Shown: positions 15,719 to 26,365, numbered from the stretch's first letter. The stretch: DNA of 64,000 nucleotides from Halomonas sp. (GCF_020832045.1 NZ_JAFIFK010000068.1:94321-158320); one strand, 5' to 3'. The notes: generated from the sequence alone by a model not told the origin. Numbers and translations are program-made.

Positions 15719-18700
15719 ATGAATTTCGCCAAGTTCTTCGTCGACCGGCCGATCTTCGCCGCCGTGCTGTCAATCCTGATTTTCATTGCCGGCGCCATCA
15801 CCATCCCGCTGCTGCCGATCAGCGAATACCCCGACGTGGTGCCGCCCACCGTGCAGGTACGGGCGGTCTATCCCGGCGCCAACCCCAGTGAGATCGCCGA
15901 TACGGTGGCCACGCCGCTCGAAGAAGCGATCACCGGGGTCGAGAACCTGATGTACATGAAGTCGGTGGCCGGCTCCGACGGGGTGCTGGCGATGACGCTG
16001 ACCTTCCGTCCCGGCACCGACCCGGACGATGCCCAGGTACAGGTGCAGAACCGGGTCAGCCAGGCGCTGGCGCGGCTGCCCGAAGCGGTGCGCCGCCAGG
16101 GTGTGACCACTGACAAGCAGTCGCCCGACCTGACCATGGTGCCGCAGCTGATCTCGCCCGACGGGCGCTACGACAGCACCTACCTGCGCAACTACGCGGC
16201 GCTGCACGTGCGCGACGAGCTGGCACGACTGCCCGGCGTGGGTCAGGCAATGCTGTTCGGTGCCGGCGACTACGCCATGCGAGTGTGGATCGACCCCGAC
16301 CGTGCCGCCGCCCGCGGGCTCACCGCCGGCGACATCATCGAGGCGATCCGCGAGCAGAACGTGCAGGTCTCGGCCGGCCAGCTCGGCGCGCCGCCGACTC
16401 CGACCACCTCGGACTTTCTCATTTCGATCAACGCCCAGGGTCGTCTGACCACCGAGGAGGAGTTCGGCAACATCGTGGTCAGGGCCGGCAGCGGCGGCCA
16501 GATCACCTACCTCTCGGACGTGGCACGCATCGAGCTCGGCGCCGCCGAATATTCGCTGCGCGCGCTGCTCGACAACCAGCAGGCGGTGGCGATCGGTATC
16601 TTCCAGGCCCCCGGCTCCAACGCCATTGCGCTCTCCGATGCGGTACGTGAAAAAATGGACGAGCTGGCGGAGCGCTTCCCCGAGGGAGTGGAGCACACCA
16701 TCGTCTACGACCCCACGGTGTTCGTACGCGACTCGATCAAGTCGGTAATCAAGACCCTGCTCGAAGCGGTGCTGCTGGTGGTGCTGGTGGTCACGCTGTT
16801 CCTGCAGACCTGGCGCGCCTCGGTGATTCCGCTGCTGGCGGTGCCGGTGTCGATCGTCGGCACCTTCGCCGTACTCCACTTGCTCGGCTTCTCGATCAAC
16901 ACCCTGACCCTGTTCGGCCTGGTGCTGGCCATCGGCATCGTGGTCGACGACGCCATCGTGGTGGTAGAAAACGTCGAGCGCAACATCGAGGAGGGGCTCG
17001 CCCCGCTGGCGGCGGCCCATCAGGCCATGCGCGAGGTGAGCGGGCCGATTATCGCCATCTCGGTGGTGCTGTGTGCGGTGTTCGTGCCGATGGCCTTCCT
17101 CGAGGGCGTCACCGGCCAGTTCTATCGCCAGTTCGCGGTGACCATCGCCATCTCCACGGTGATCTCGGCGATCAACTCGCTGACGCTGTCGCCGGCGCTC
17201 GCCGCGCTGCTGCTCAAGCCCCACGATGCGCCCAAGGATCGCCTGTCGCGGCTGATCGATTTCCTGTTCGGCTGGGTGTTCCGCCCCTTCAACCGCTTCT
17301 TCAACGCCAGCTCCAAGGGCTACCAGGGCGGTGTGGCCCGCAGCCTGCGCCGACGCGGCGTGGTGTTCGCCGTCTATGCGCTGCTGCTGGCGGGTACCGG
17401 CGTGATGTTCCAGGCGGTGCCGGGGGGCTTCATTCCCACCCAGGACAAGATGTACCTGATCGGCGGTGCCAAGCTGCCCGAGGGCGCATCCCTCGACCGC
17501 ACCGAAGCGGTGATCCGGCGCATGACCGACTTGGCGCTGGAAACCGAAGGCGTGACCTCGGCGGTAGCCTTCCCCGGGCTCAACCCGCTGCAGTTCACCA
17601 ACACGCCCAACACCGGCACGGTGTTCTTCGGCCTCGATCCGTTCGAGTCGCGCTCGCGCAGCGCCGACGAGATCGTTGCCGAGCTCAACGGCAAGCTCGG
17701 CGCCATGCAGGAGGCGTTCAGCTTCGCCTTCACCCCGCCGGCCATCCTCGGTATCGGCTCGGGTTCGGGTTTCTCGCTGTTCATCCAGGACCGCGCCGGG
17801 CTGGGCTACGGCGAACTGCAGCAGGCCGTCGATGGCTTCAGCGGCGCGCTGATGCAGGCGCCCGGCATGGGCTACCCGATCACCTCTTACCAGTCCAACG
17901 TGCCGCAGCTCGACCTGCACGTCGACCGGATCAAGGCCAAGACCCAGGGCGTGGCGCTGACCGACCTGTTCGAGACCCTGCAGGTCTACCTCGGCTCGGT
18001 CTACGTCAACGACTTCAACCGCTTCGGCCGCACCTGGCAGGTGATGGCCCAGGCGGACGGCGACTACCGCATGGACGTGGAGAACATCGAGCGCCTGCGT
18101 ACCCGCAACGCCTACGGCGAGATGGTGCCGATCGGCAGCATGATCCGCATCGACCGCACCTTCGGCCCCGATCCGGTGATCCGCTACAACGGTTACCCGG
18201 CGGCGGACCTGATGGGCGAGGCCAACCCGCAGGTACTGTCGTCGAGCCAGGCCATCCAGGTGGTCGAGCAGCTCGCCTCGGCAGTGCTGCCGGCGGGCAT
18301 GTCCTTCGAGTGGACCGACCTGAGCTACCAGCAGGTCAACCAGGGTGGGGCAGCGCTGGTGGTGTTCCCGCTCGCCATCCTGCTGGTGTTCCTGGCGCTG
18401 GCGGCGCTCTACGAGAGCTGGACGCTGCCGCTGGCGGTGATCCTGATCGTGCCGATGTGCATGCTCTCGGCGCTGATCGGCGTGAAGCTCACCGGCGGCG
18501 ACAACAACATCTTCGTTCAGGTGGGCCTGGTGGTGCTGATCGGCCTGGCGTGCAAGAACGCCATCCTGATCGTCGAGTTCGCTCGCGAGCTGGAGATGCA
18601 GGGGCGCGGCATCGTCGAGGCGGCGCTGGAGGCATGCCGCCTGCGCCTGCGGCCGATCATCATGACCTCGATCACCTTCACCGCGGCGGTGGTGCCGCTG

Positions 18701-18892
18701 ATGCTGGCCGGCGGTGCCGGCGCCGAGGTACGCCAGGCGCTGGGCACAGCGGTGTTCGCCGGCATGATCGGCGTGACCCTGTTCGGCCTGTTCCTGACCC
18801 CGGTGTTTTACGTCGCCCTGCGCAAGCTGGTCACGCGTGGGGAGGCCGAGCCCCGTGAAGCTCAGCCCGTGGAGGGTGCCTATCATGCATAA
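15719..18892 (+). CDS. RND multidrug efflux pump, HAE1 family (MexF/AcrB-like)
   Basis: A 1057-residue inner-membrane proton/drug antiporter of usual length. It begins with the classic MNFAKFFVDRPIFAAVLSILI. There are twelve membrane segments and two large periplasmic loops. The proton-relay Asp pair sits in TM4 (AIGIVVDDAIVVVENVERN), and a partner Lys is in the later GLACKNAILIVEF segment. The start follows a GGAAGGGAG site. It should trimerise and take drugs from periplasm and membrane. Very high GC and strong codon bias give a long antisense open frame that is not a gene. Confidence 0.95.
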   Translation: MNFAKFFVDRPIFAAVLSILIFIAGAITIPLLPISEYPDVVPPTVQVRAVYPGANPSEIADTVATPLEEAITGVENLMYMKSVAGSDGVLAMTLTFRPGTDPDDAQVQVQNRVSQALARLPEAVRRQGVTTDKQSPDLTMVPQLISPDGRYDSTYLRNYAALHVRDELARLPGVGQAMLFGAGDYAMRVWIDPDRAAARGLTAGDIIEAIREQNVQVSAGQLGAPPTPTTSDFLISINAQGRLTTEEEFGNIVVRAGSGGQITYLSDVARIELGAAEYSLRALLDNQQAVAIGIFQAPGSNAIALSDAVREKMDELAERFPEGVEHTIVYDPTVFVRDSIKSVIKTLLEAVLLVVLVVTLFLQTWRASVIPLLAVPVSIVGTFAVLHLLGFSINTLTLFGLVLAIGIVVDDAIVVVENVERNIEEGLAPLAAAHQAMREVSGPIIAISVVLCAVFVPMAFLEGVTGQFYRQFAVTIAISTVISAINSLTLSPALAALLLKPHDAPKDRLSRLIDFLFGWVFRPFNRFFNASSKGYQGGVARSLRRRGVVFAVYALLLAGTGVMFQAVPGGFIPTQDKMYLIGGAKLPEGASLDRTEAVIRRMTDLALETEGVTSAVAFPGLNPLQFTNTPNTGTVFFGLDPFESRSRSADEIVAELNGKLGAMQEAFSFAFTPPAILGIGSGSGFSLFIQDRAGLGYGELQQAVDGFSGALMQAPGMGYPITSYQSNVPQLDLHVDRIKAKTQGVALTDLFETLQVYLGSVYVNDFNRFGRTWQVMAQADGDYRMDVENIERLRTRNAYGEMVPIGSMIRIDRTFGPDPVIRYNGYPAADLMGEANPQVLSSSQAIQVVEQLASAVLPAGMSFEWTDLSYQQVNQGGAALVVFPLAILLVFLALAALYESWTLPLAVILIVPMCMLSALIGVKLTGGDNNIFVQVGLVVLIGLACKNAILIVEFARELEMQGRGIVEAALEACRLRLRPIIMTSITFTAAVVPLMLAGGAGAEVRQALGTAVFAGMIGVTLFGLFLTPVFYVALRKLVTRGEAEPREAQPVEGAYHA

Positions 18893-20327
18893 ACGTGGCA
18901 TGCGTAACCTGATGCTGTTGCCGCTGACCCTGGCGCTGGCCGCCTGCGCGGTGGGGCCGGACTACCGCGCGCCGGCGCTACCCGAGCCCGCCGCCCTGGT
19001 GCGTGCCGAGGCGGAGCTCATCACGCCCGAGGCCGTCGAGCGCGACTTCTGGCGCAGTTTCGACGATGCGCTGCTGAGCGAGCTGGTCGAGGAGGCCTTC
19101 GACGCCAACCACGACCTGCGCATCGCCCTGGCGCGCCACGACCGCAGCCTGGCGCTGCTGCGCCAGTCGCGTCGCGACCTGGCGCCCAGTGTCACCGCTC
19201 AGGCCGGCGCCGCCCATCAGCGTGCCAGTGCCGACCAGATGCCCCAGGCGACGCGCTCGCAGCGCGACTTCGAGAGTTATGACGCCGGCGTTGCCGCACT
19301 GTGGGAGCTCGACTTCTTCGGCCGCGTACGGCGTGCCGTGGAGGCCCAGCAGGCGGAGGCGGAGGCCTCGGCCGCCGATGTGCGTGCCATGCAGGTGGTG
19401 GTGGTCGGTGAGCTGGTCGATCAGTACGTGCGTCTGCGCGGCCTGCAGGAGCAACTGCGCGTGGCTCGGGCCAACGCCGACAACCAGCGTGAATCGCTGG
19501 CGCTGGTGGATGCACGGCTGGAGGCGGGGCGCGGCACCGAGTTCGACAGCGTACGCGCCCGGGCGCAGTTGGAGAGCACGCTCTCGCGCATACCGGCGCT
19601 GGAGGGCGAGATCGCTGCCGTCACCCATCGCCTGGCGGTGCTGACCGGTCGCGAGCCCAGCGCCTTGGTCGCTCGTCTGGAAACGCCCGCGCCACTGCCG
19701 GCACTGCACGAGCGGGTGGCAATCGGCTTGCCCGGTGAGCTGCTGCGCCGTCGCCCCGACATCGCCGCAGCGGAGCGGCGCCTGCATGCTGCTACGGCCA
19801 GCATCGGTGTGGCCACTGCCGATCTCTACCCACGCTTCACGCTGAGCGGCCTGCTCGGCACCCAGGCTGCCAGTACCGGCGACCTATTCGGTCGCGACAG
19901 CCAGACGCGGCTGGTGGCACTAGGGGTGGACTGGTCGTTCCTCGACAGCGGCCGGGTACGGGCGCGCATGGCGGCTGCCGATGCCGACGCCGAGGCCAAC
20001 CTGGCGCGTTACGAGCAGACGGTGCTGCTGGCGCTGGAAGAGGCCGAGACGGCGCTTGCCCGTTATGCCCAGTCGCTGCGCGAGCGTGAGCACCTGGAGG
20101 CGGCTGCCACAGCCAGCGCCGAGGCGGCGCGTCAGGCGCGGGTGCGCTTCGAGGTCGGCGTGATCGATTTCCTCGAGGTGATCGATGCCGAGCGCTCGAG
20201 GCTGGAAGCCGAGAACGGCCTGGCCCAGAGCAGCGTACGTGCCGCCACCGCCCTGGTCGGGCTCTACCGGGCGTTGGCAGGCGGCTGGGATGAGCGCATG
20301 GACGAACCTGGGCTGGCATCCTCCTAG
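18885..20327 (+). CDS. Outer-membrane efflux channel lipoprotein (OprM/NodT family)
   Basis: A 480-residue TolC-like channel. The ATG at 18885 overlaps the pump gene by eight bases and follows GGAGGG. A lipobox LAAC (Cys21, then AVGPDYRAP) makes it an outer-membrane lipoprotein, as in OprM. Two repeated OEP domains supply the helical barrel; the conserved GLPGELLRRRPDIAAAERRLHAATASIGVATADLYPR stretch begins the second repeat. It completes the tripartite pump with the two upstream genes. A G/C-rich hairpin follows at 20363-20394. Confidence 0.93.
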   Translation: MHKRGMRNLMLLPLTLALAACAVGPDYRAPALPEPAALVRAEAELITPEAVERDFWRSFDDALLSELVEEAFDANHDLRIALARHDRSLALLRQSRRDLAPSVTAQAGAAHQRASADQMPQATRSQRDFESYDAGVAALWELDFFGRVRRAVEAQQAEAEASAADVRAMQVVVVGELVDQYVRLRGLQEQLRVARANADNQRESLALVDARLEAGRGTEFDSVRARAQLESTLSRIPALEGEIAAVTHRLAVLTGREPSALVARLETPAPLPALHERVAIGLPGELLRRRPDIAAAERRLHAATASIGVATADLYPRFTLSGLLGTQAASTGDLFGRDSQTRLVALGVDWSFLDSGRVRARMAAADADAEANLARYEQTVLLALEEAETALARYAQSLREREHLEAAATASAEAARQARVRFEVGVIDFLEVIDAERSRLEAENGLAQSSVRAATALVGLYRALAGGWDERMDEPGLASS

Positions 20328-20362
20328 CCGAGCCTGGCCAAGCTGATCCACCTTGCGAAGAC

Positions 20363-20394
20363 GAGCCGGCATGGCGCCACGCGCTTGCCGGCTC
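20363..20394 (+). terminator. Probable hairpin terminator of the efflux operon
   Basis: A perfect 9-bp stem GAGCCGGCA (20363-20371) and TGCCGGCTC (20386-20394) encloses a 14-base loop, 36 bases after the channel gene. There is no U-run, so it may be a processing or stabilising hairpin. Confidence 0.5.
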
Positions 20395-20570
20395 ACTCTG
20401 TCGTATTGTCCCCCAGTAAGCACTTGCTGACCCCGCCTTGCCGATAGGGCGACATCGTTCGCCGCTTTCTGCTATTCTGGCCACCTTCTTTATATCCTCG
20501 GCTCGTGCCTTTCGGCACTCCCGCATTGCTTGCCGCCTCGGCAACCGCTAATAATTTCGCAGGTTCTTTC

Positions 20571-21971
20571 GTGTCCGATACTCCCAATGACGGGGCCTTT
20601 GCCTCGCTGCCGCTGGCGCCAGAGCTGATGGCCAATCTCGATTCGCTCGGCTACCACGTCATGACCCCGGTTCAGGCCGAGAGCCTGCCTCCGCTGCTGG
20701 CAGGCCGTGACGTGATCGCCCAGGCCAAGACCGGCTCGGGCAAGACTGCGGCGTTCGGCCTTGGATTGCTCTCGCGTCTCATGGTCTCGCGCTTTTGCGT
20801 GCAGGCGCTGGTGCTTTGCCCCACCCGCGAGCTGGCCGACCAGGTGGCCGGCGAAATCCGGCGGCTGGCGCGCACGCTGCCCAACGTCAAGGTGCTGACC
20901 CTGTGCGGTGGCGCTCCCTTCGGCCCTCAGCTCTCTTCGCTGGCTCACGGCGCCCATGTGGTGGTGGGCACGCCCGGCCGTGTGGAAGAGCACCTGCGCA
21001 AGGGCTCGCTCAACCTCAACGTTCTCGAGATCCTGGTGCTGGACGAGGCCGATCGCATGCTCGACATGGGTTTCCAGGCCAGCATGGAGGCGATCGTCGC
21101 CGAGACGCCGGCCAGCCGTCAGACTCTGCTCTTCAGCGCCACCTACAGCGACGAGATACGGGGCATCGCCGAAGGGCTGATGCGTGACCCGGCCGAAGTG
21201 GCGGTGGCCGAGACTCATGATGAGAGCTCCATACGCCAGCGCGTCTACCGTGTAGCGGACGAATCGGAGCGTTTTTCGGCGCTGCGCGGACTGCTGCTGC
21301 AGTATCGGCCACGTTCCAGCGTGGTGTTCTGCAATACCCGGCGCGAGACCCAGGAGGTCGCCGACGCCCTCGGCGAAGCGGGCTTCAGCGCATTGGCGCT
21401 GCATGGCGACCTGGAGCAGCGTGACCGCGACCGCATTCTGGTACTGTTTGCCAACCACAGCGTCTCCATTCTGGTGGCCACCGATGTGGCGGCACGCGGG
21501 CTGGATATCGAAGCGCTGGATGCGGTATTCAACTACCAGATTGCTCGTGACCTCGAGGTGCATGTGCATCGCGTCGGGCGTACCGGTCGTGCCGGCAATT
21601 CCGGTATCGCCTGTACACTGGTCACCGAGCGGGAGACCTACCGGCTCGAGCGCCTGGTCGAATTTCTTGGCGAGCCGCTCGAGGAAGCGCCATTGCCACC
21701 ACGCAATGTGCTGGCGAGGGAGCCTTTTCTGCCGGAAATGGCCACACTGCAGCTAGACGGCGGCAAGAAGCAGAAGGTGCGCCCTGGCGATATCCTCGGG
21801 GCCTTGACCGGAGATGGTGGCATTGAGGGCGCCCAAGTGGGCAAGATCAAGGTGCTGGAGCGCAGCGCCTATGTGGCCGTGCAGCGCGAGGTCGCCAAGG
21901 CGGCGCTCGCCCAACTTGGTACGGGTAAGCTAAAGGGGCGCTCGTTTCGCGCCCGGCGTGTCAGCCACTGA
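20571..21971 (+). CDS. dbpA: ATP-dependent RNA helicase DbpA
   Basis: A 466-residue DEAD-box helicase. Motifs in order: Q-motif region (YHVMTPVQAESLP), Walker A AKTGSGKT (about 52), PTRELA, TPGR, DEAD (about 157), SAT, ARGLD and HRVGRTGR. The C-terminal RNA-binding domain (MATLQLDGGKKQKVRPGDILGALTGDGGI) is the DbpA domain that binds 23S rRNA hairpin 92 during large-subunit assembly. The GTG at 20571 gives the usual DbpA length. An in-frame GTG at 20505 would add 22 residues with no family match. Neither has a strong ribosome site. Confidence 0.93.
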   Translation: MSDTPNDGAFASLPLAPELMANLDSLGYHVMTPVQAESLPPLLAGRDVIAQAKTGSGKTAAFGLGLLSRLMVSRFCVQALVLCPTRELADQVAGEIRRLARTLPNVKVLTLCGGAPFGPQLSSLAHGAHVVVGTPGRVEEHLRKGSLNLNVLEILVLDEADRMLDMGFQASMEAIVAETPASRQTLLFSATYSDEIRGIAEGLMRDPAEVAVAETHDESSIRQRVYRVADESERFSALRGLLLQYRPRSSVVFCNTRRETQEVADALGEAGFSALALHGDLEQRDRDRILVLFANHSVSILVATDVAARGLDIEALDAVFNYQIARDLEVHVHRVGRTGRAGNSGIACTLVTERETYRLERLVEFLGEPLEEAPLPPRNVLAREPFLPEMATLQLDGGKKQKVRPGDILGALTGDGGIEGAQVGKIKVLERSAYVAVQREVAKAALAQLGTGKLKGRSFRARRVSH

Positions 21972-22021
21972 TAGATGGCGGACGGGCCGCTGAGGGTTGC
22001 CGAGACAGAAGAGGGGGAAAG

Positions 22022-22924
22022 GTGAAGGTACCAAAGCGATTGCAGCCGCTGATCGATGACGGCTTGATTGATGAAGTCGAGAGCCAGCTGATGAGCGGCA
22101 AGGAAGCTCAGGTCTATGTAGTGCGCTCCCATGGGGAACGCCGCTGCGCCAAGGTCTTCAAGGAAGCCAAGCAGCGCAGCTTCAAGCAGGCGGTGCAGTA
22201 CCAGGAGGGACGCCGCGAACGTAACAGCCGCCGTTCACGGGCCATGGCCAAGAAGACCAAATACGGCCAGAAGGAACAGGAGCAGGCCTGGCTCAACGCC
22301 GAGGTCGATGCCCTCTACCGACTGGCGGCGGCGGACGTGCGGGTGCCGCAGCCCTTTGGATTCATCGACGGCGTGCTGCTGATGGAGATGATCATCGGTG
22401 CCGATGGCCTGACGGCTCCGCGACTGGACGACGTCACTCTGAGCCCCGAGCAGGCCCGTGAGTACTATGACAAGATCCTTCGCGACGTGGTCAAGATGCT
22501 CTGCGCGGGTCTGGTGCATGGAGATCTCTCCGAGTTCAACGTGCTGCTGGCCCCCGACGGTCCGGTGATCATCGATCTGCCCCAGGCGGTTGACGCTGCC
22601 GGTAACAACAGCGCCGAGTGGATGTTCGAGCGAGACGTGGACAACATGCGCCGTTACTTCGGCCGCTTCGCCCCTGAGTTGCTCGACACCGATTACGGCA
22701 AGGAGATCTGGGCGCTCTATGAAGCCGGCGAGCTACACCCGGAGAGCCAGCTCACAGGTTGCTTCGAGCACGACACCAGCACCGTGGACGTAGACGAGCT
22801 AATGACCGTGATCGACGATGTGCGTGAGGAGGAAGCCTACCGCCAGGGGGCACGTAACCGCGGCGACGAGCCCGGCGTAGAGGAGGCTGCCGAGGAGTGG
22901 CAGGAATCCCAGCGGGAGCGTTGA
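22022..22924 (+). CDS. RIO1-like serine protein kinase (PA4780 family)
   Basis: A 300-residue bacterial RIO kinase. It starts with GTG, about 50 bases after dbpA. The nucleotide loop is GKEAQVYVV (about 26-34) with the ATP lysine in CAKVFKE. The catalytic loop is HGDLSEFNVL (about 166-175) and the metal-binding Asp is in IIDLPQAVD (about 183). The last 50 residues are acidic and probably disordered. RIO kinases bind ribosome precursors in eukaryotes and archaea; bacterial substrates are poorly known. The position after dbpA hints at a ribosome-assembly link, but that is inference. Confidence 0.9.
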   Translation: MKVPKRLQPLIDDGLIDEVESQLMSGKEAQVYVVRSHGERRCAKVFKEAKQRSFKQAVQYQEGRRERNSRRSRAMAKKTKYGQKEQEQAWLNAEVDALYRLAAADVRVPQPFGFIDGVLLMEMIIGADGLTAPRLDDVTLSPEQAREYYDKILRDVVKMLCAGLVHGDLSEFNVLLAPDGPVIIDLPQAVDAAGNNSAEWMFERDVDNMRRYFGRFAPELLDTDYGKEIWALYEAGELHPESQLTGCFEHDTSTVDVDELMTVIDDVREEEAYRQGARNRGDEPGVEEAAEEWQESQRER

Positions 22925-23056
22925 GCCTGGGAGCCGTGCCGTCGAGATTCGGCAGGCTGCGGTTGAACCCACGCTATAGTGGCGATAGCAGGAGTTGACT
23001 AGGCTGGAGGGGAAACCGACGGATACGGTGCCGGCACGAACTGGCAGGGGCCCTCG

Positions 23057-24829
23057 ATGCGCGATGACCTACAACAACCTCACTACGAGCAGGCGCGTCT
23101 CTATGCGCTGCGCCAGCTCAACCTGCTGGACACGCCACCCAGCGAAAGCTTCGATCGCATTACGCGTCTGGCCAGCAAGTTCTTCGGCATGCCCATCGCG
23201 GCGGTCTCGCTGACCGATGCCGATCGCCAGTGGTTCAAGTCGCGTGTGGGGGTCGAACATCGGGAAATCCCGCGCCTCAAGGCCTGCTGCGGTGAAGTGG
23301 CCGATGAGTCCAAGGTACTGGTCGTGCCCGATCTACTCCAATCCCCCACCTATCGTGATAGCTTGCTGGCCGAGTCGGGTATACGCTTCTACGCAGGCGC
23401 TCCCTTGCAGACTCAGGATGGCTACACCCTGGGCGCCATGTGCGTGCTCGATACCCAGCCGCGCGAGATCAGCAAGGAGGAAGTGGCGCTGCTCCAGGAC
23501 ATGGCCGCCATGGTCATGGCTCAGATCGAACTGCAGCATGCCTTCGGCCGTATCGACCCGCTCACCGGATTGCCCAATCGCAGCCAGCTTGCCGAGGACC
23601 TGGAGGATATGGCGCGCGACGCACCCGGTCGACAGCAATATGCATTGTTTACCGAGGTGCTCGATAGCAGTCAGGTGAGCACCCTGAACCGGGTCATGGG
23701 ACCTACCTATGTCGATGACCTTTCCCGTCTTGCCGCACGCGGCCTCGAGGAGGTGCTGGGCAAGGACCAACGTCTCTACAGCGTCGGTCTGTGCCAGTTC
23801 GTCCATCTGGTGGACGACCGCAATGACGACGAGTTGATCGAAGGGGCGTTGCGTCTGCGCGAGACGCTGCTGTCCCTGGAGCTGCTCCGTGAAGCCCCGA
23901 TTCTGGTGCACCCGGTAGTGGGAGCCGCACCGCTGTGCCTGGGTCAGGACAAGCCCGCCGACGTGCTGCGAACTGCCCACAGCGCCTGCCAGGACGCGCG
24001 CCTGACGGAGGCTGGCGCCGGGCTCTACTCCCAGGCGCTGGATGCCAGCCATCGGCGCCGCTTCATGCTGCACTCCGACTTCCGGGCCGCGTTGAATGCC
24101 TCGGACCAACTGCGCCTGGTGTATCAGCCACGTATCGAGTTGAGTACCAACCGCTGCCTCGGCGTCGAAGCCCTGCTGCGCTGGCGTCATCCCACGCTTG
24201 GCGAGGTTTCGCCGGCCGAATTCATTCCCCTTGTCGAAAACACCCCTCTGGCTCGTCCGTTGACGGCCTGGGTGATCTACTCCGCCATCGCCCAGGCTGA
24301 GTCCTGGCACCGACAAGGACTGGCCATTGGTGTATCGCTGAACGTCTCGGCCTGCAATCTGGAAGAAGCCGATTTCGCCGAGCGGTTGTTGTCCCAGATC
24401 CGCCAAGCCGACCTGCCGGCCTCGGCCATCGAGCTCGAGCTGACGGAGACGGCCTTGTTCGAGCAGGGGCGCGGCGCCTGGCAACAGCTCGACCGGCTGA
24501 TCGAGGCGGGTATCCGAATTGCCATCGACGACTTCGGAACCGGCTACAGCAGCCTGGCCTACCTGCAGGATATCCCTGCCCAGGTGGTCAAGATCGATCG
24601 CTCCTTCATCAAGGGAATCGATGACATGCCGCGCAGCCGAACTTTGGTGGAATCGATGCTGAGCATGGCGCACAACCTGGGCTACCGCGTGGTGGCCGAG
24701 GGTGTGGAAACACAGCAGACCTACGACTATCTGCAAGCATTGGGCTGTCACGAAGCACAAGGCTTTCTGATGTCTCGTCCCCTGGAGGGGGGCGACTTCG
24801 AGCGCTGGTTGGCGTCAAGCAACCATTGA
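23057..24829 (+). CDS. GAF-GGDEF(degenerate)-EAL c-di-GMP phosphodiesterase
   Basis: A 590-residue cytoplasmic signalling protein. An N-terminal GAF domain (about 20-165) is followed by a GGDEF-like domain (about 165-330) whose GGDEF loop is gone; the segment reads LYSVGLCQFVHLV. The EAL domain (about 335-585) keeps its metal and catalytic residues: EALLRW (about 370), NVSA, ELTET, DDFGTGYSS (about 490), KIDRSF and EGVET (about 547). It should therefore cleave c-di-GMP under control of the GAF domain, in contrast to the inactive GGDEF-EAL protein at 1642-2958. Confidence 0.9.
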   Translation: MRDDLQQPHYEQARLYALRQLNLLDTPPSESFDRITRLASKFFGMPIAAVSLTDADRQWFKSRVGVEHREIPRLKACCGEVADESKVLVVPDLLQSPTYRDSLLAESGIRFYAGAPLQTQDGYTLGAMCVLDTQPREISKEEVALLQDMAAMVMAQIELQHAFGRIDPLTGLPNRSQLAEDLEDMARDAPGRQQYALFTEVLDSSQVSTLNRVMGPTYVDDLSRLAARGLEEVLGKDQRLYSVGLCQFVHLVDDRNDDELIEGALRLRETLLSLELLREAPILVHPVVGAAPLCLGQDKPADVLRTAHSACQDARLTEAGAGLYSQALDASHRRRFMLHSDFRAALNASDQLRLVYQPRIELSTNRCLGVEALLRWRHPTLGEVSPAEFIPLVENTPLARPLTAWVIYSAIAQAESWHRQGLAIGVSLNVSACNLEEADFAERLLSQIRQADLPASAIELELTETALFEQGRGAWQQLDRLIEAGIRIAIDDFGTGYSSLAYLQDIPAQVVKIDRSFIKGIDDMPRSRTLVESMLSMAHNLGYRVVAEGVETQQTYDYLQALGCHEAQGFLMSRPLEGGDFERWLASSNH

Positions 24830-24842
24830 TCGTGACGAAGCG

Positions 24843-24863
24843 CCCGGCAGGCGAACTGCCGGG
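24843..24863. terminator. Hairpin between convergent EAL and chemoreceptor genes
   Basis: An 8-bp stem CCCGGCAG (24843-24850) and CTGCCGGG (24856-24863) around a 5-base loop lies in the 42-base gap between two convergent stops. It could end transcription in both directions, though it lacks a U-run. Confidence 0.5.
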
Positions 24864-24871
24864 GACGTCGT

Positions 24872-26365
24872 TCAGACCAACATCGGAGCCGGCAGGGCCG
24901 CGCTGTGCTGCATGCCAGGCAGTCTTTCGGCGGCGCCCTGAAGCTGGAATTCACCGATGGCTGCATTCAGTGAGCTGGCCACCGCAGTGAGCTGTTCGGC
25001 CAGACGATGCGCTTCACCCAAGGAGTGCGCCGAATGGTGCAGTGACGATTGCATCTCGCTGACGCTGACCTCGAGGTCTTCGATGCCTTGGTGCTGCTGC
25101 GAGGTGGCGCTGTCGATATCGGCCAGGCGAGAGGCTACATCGCGGAACGCATTCAGCATCTGCTGCATGGTGCCATCCACCTCCTGAGTCTGCGCTACGC
25201 CGTGGCGTACGCTCTCGTCGGTCTGTCGTACCCGTTCGCGTATCCGCCCGGCGGTCTCGCTGGTGCGGCTAGCCAATGTGCGCACTTCACTGGCCACCAC
25301 GGCAAAGCCGCGACCGTGTTCGCCGGCCCTTGCGGCTTCCACCGAGGCATTGAGTGCCAGCAGGTTGGTCTGGAAGGTGATGTCGTCGATTTCACCCAGC
25401 AGGCTGGCAATGCTGCGGGCATGAGACTCCAGTACCTGCATGGCGGCATGCAGCGCCGTGGCCTTCTCGCTGCCTTGGCGTGCGGCGCCTTCGGCCTCGC
25501 CGGCCAGTTGCCTGACCTGGGTGGCCTGATCGACGCTCTCACGGGTAGTTGCGGCCATTTCGGTGGCCGCCGACGAGACCCGCTCCACTTGGGCACTGTT
25601 GTGGCTGGCCTGACTGCGCACGTCGTCATGAGCGCTGAACAAGCCTTCACTCAGTACGTCTACCTGGGTGGCCGCTGCGCTCGCCTTGTGCAGGGTATCG
25701 GCGAGCTTCTGCTGCATACGTGCCATCGCGGCGATGGCGGGGCGACCGAGCTGGGCTTGAGTGAAAACCGTATCGAGCCGGCCGCTACCGGCGCGCTCGG
25801 CGAATTCACACACGCTGAGACTGTCGTCCAACATGCTGCGCAACTCTCGGGCCAGATAGCCCAGCACCACGACCTGGGCCACCACGGCACCGGCGTGCAT
25901 CAACAGGCATTCGAAGAGGCCTGCCACCTCGCCATGGCTGCCCAGACTCTGATAAAGCTGAACATGGCCATGGTGCTGCAGCCAGGTGAAAAGCACGTGG
26001 TGCACGGCGATGACCACTCCGCCGAAAGCGATCACGCGCCAGTCGCTGTAGAGGATCAGCACGGCCAACATGATGAAGATGCTGAAGTGCGCCTCGATCA
26101 TGCCGCCGCTCTGTTCGATCAAGACCATCGAAAGGCCCATGAACAGCGCTGCCTTGGTGAAGCCGTTGACGATATGGCCGGGCCATTTCCACTGCACCAG
26201 GGCGGCAAGGGGAAAGGCAACAACGCCGAAAACGAGAGCGACCCAAAGTGTGCCCGTGGCCAACCCGAGGCCCAGGCACAGCAGCAGGAAAGCGGATGCG
26301 GGAAACCACATGATGTGATCGGTACGCTGATGATGACGCGAGATACTGATGGCGGGTTGGGACAT
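24872..26365 (-). CDS. Methyl-accepting chemotaxis protein without periplasmic sensor loop
   Basis: A 497-residue chemoreceptor. Residues about 20-175 hold five or six membrane segments joined by short loops, so the sensing part is within the membrane and not a periplasmic domain. A short linker follows (about 175-230), then the coiled-coil signalling region. The highly conserved hairpin tip ([29 protein letters not shown]) is at about 325-353. No C-terminal NWETF-type pentapeptide is present. The ligand is unknown; receptors of this form may sense membrane-soluble or energy signals. TGGAG lies upstream of the start. Confidence 0.9.
   Translation of the reverse strand: MSQPAISISRHHQRTDHIMWFPASAFLLLCLGLGLATGTLWVALVFGVVAFPLAALVQWKWPGHIVNGFTKAALFMGLSMVLIEQSGGMIEAHFSIFIMLAVLILYSDWRVIAFGGVVIAVHHVLFTWLQHHGHVQLYQSLGSHGEVAGLFECLLMHAGAVVAQVVVLGYLARELRSMLDDSLSVCEFAERAGSGRLDTVFTQAQLGRPAIAAMARMQQKLADTLHKASAAATQVDVLSEGLFSAHDDVRSQASHNSAQVERVSSAATEMAATTRESVDQATQVRQLAGEAEGAARQGSEKATALHAAMQVLESHARSIASLLGEIDDITFQTNLLALNASVEAARAGEHGRGFAVVASEVRTLASRTSETAGRIRERVRQTDESVRHGVAQTQEVDGTMQQMLNAFRDVASRLADIDSATSQQHQGIEDLEVSVSEMQSSLHHSAHSLGEAHRLAEQLTAVASSLNAAIGEFQLQGAAERLPGMQHSAALPAPMLV

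Noticed and set aside
15770..18901. A 1043-codon open frame antisense to the RND pump gene
   Set aside because: It is a by-product of high GC and biased codons in the pump gene; the translation is His/Arg/Gln-rich low-complexity sequence with no family match.
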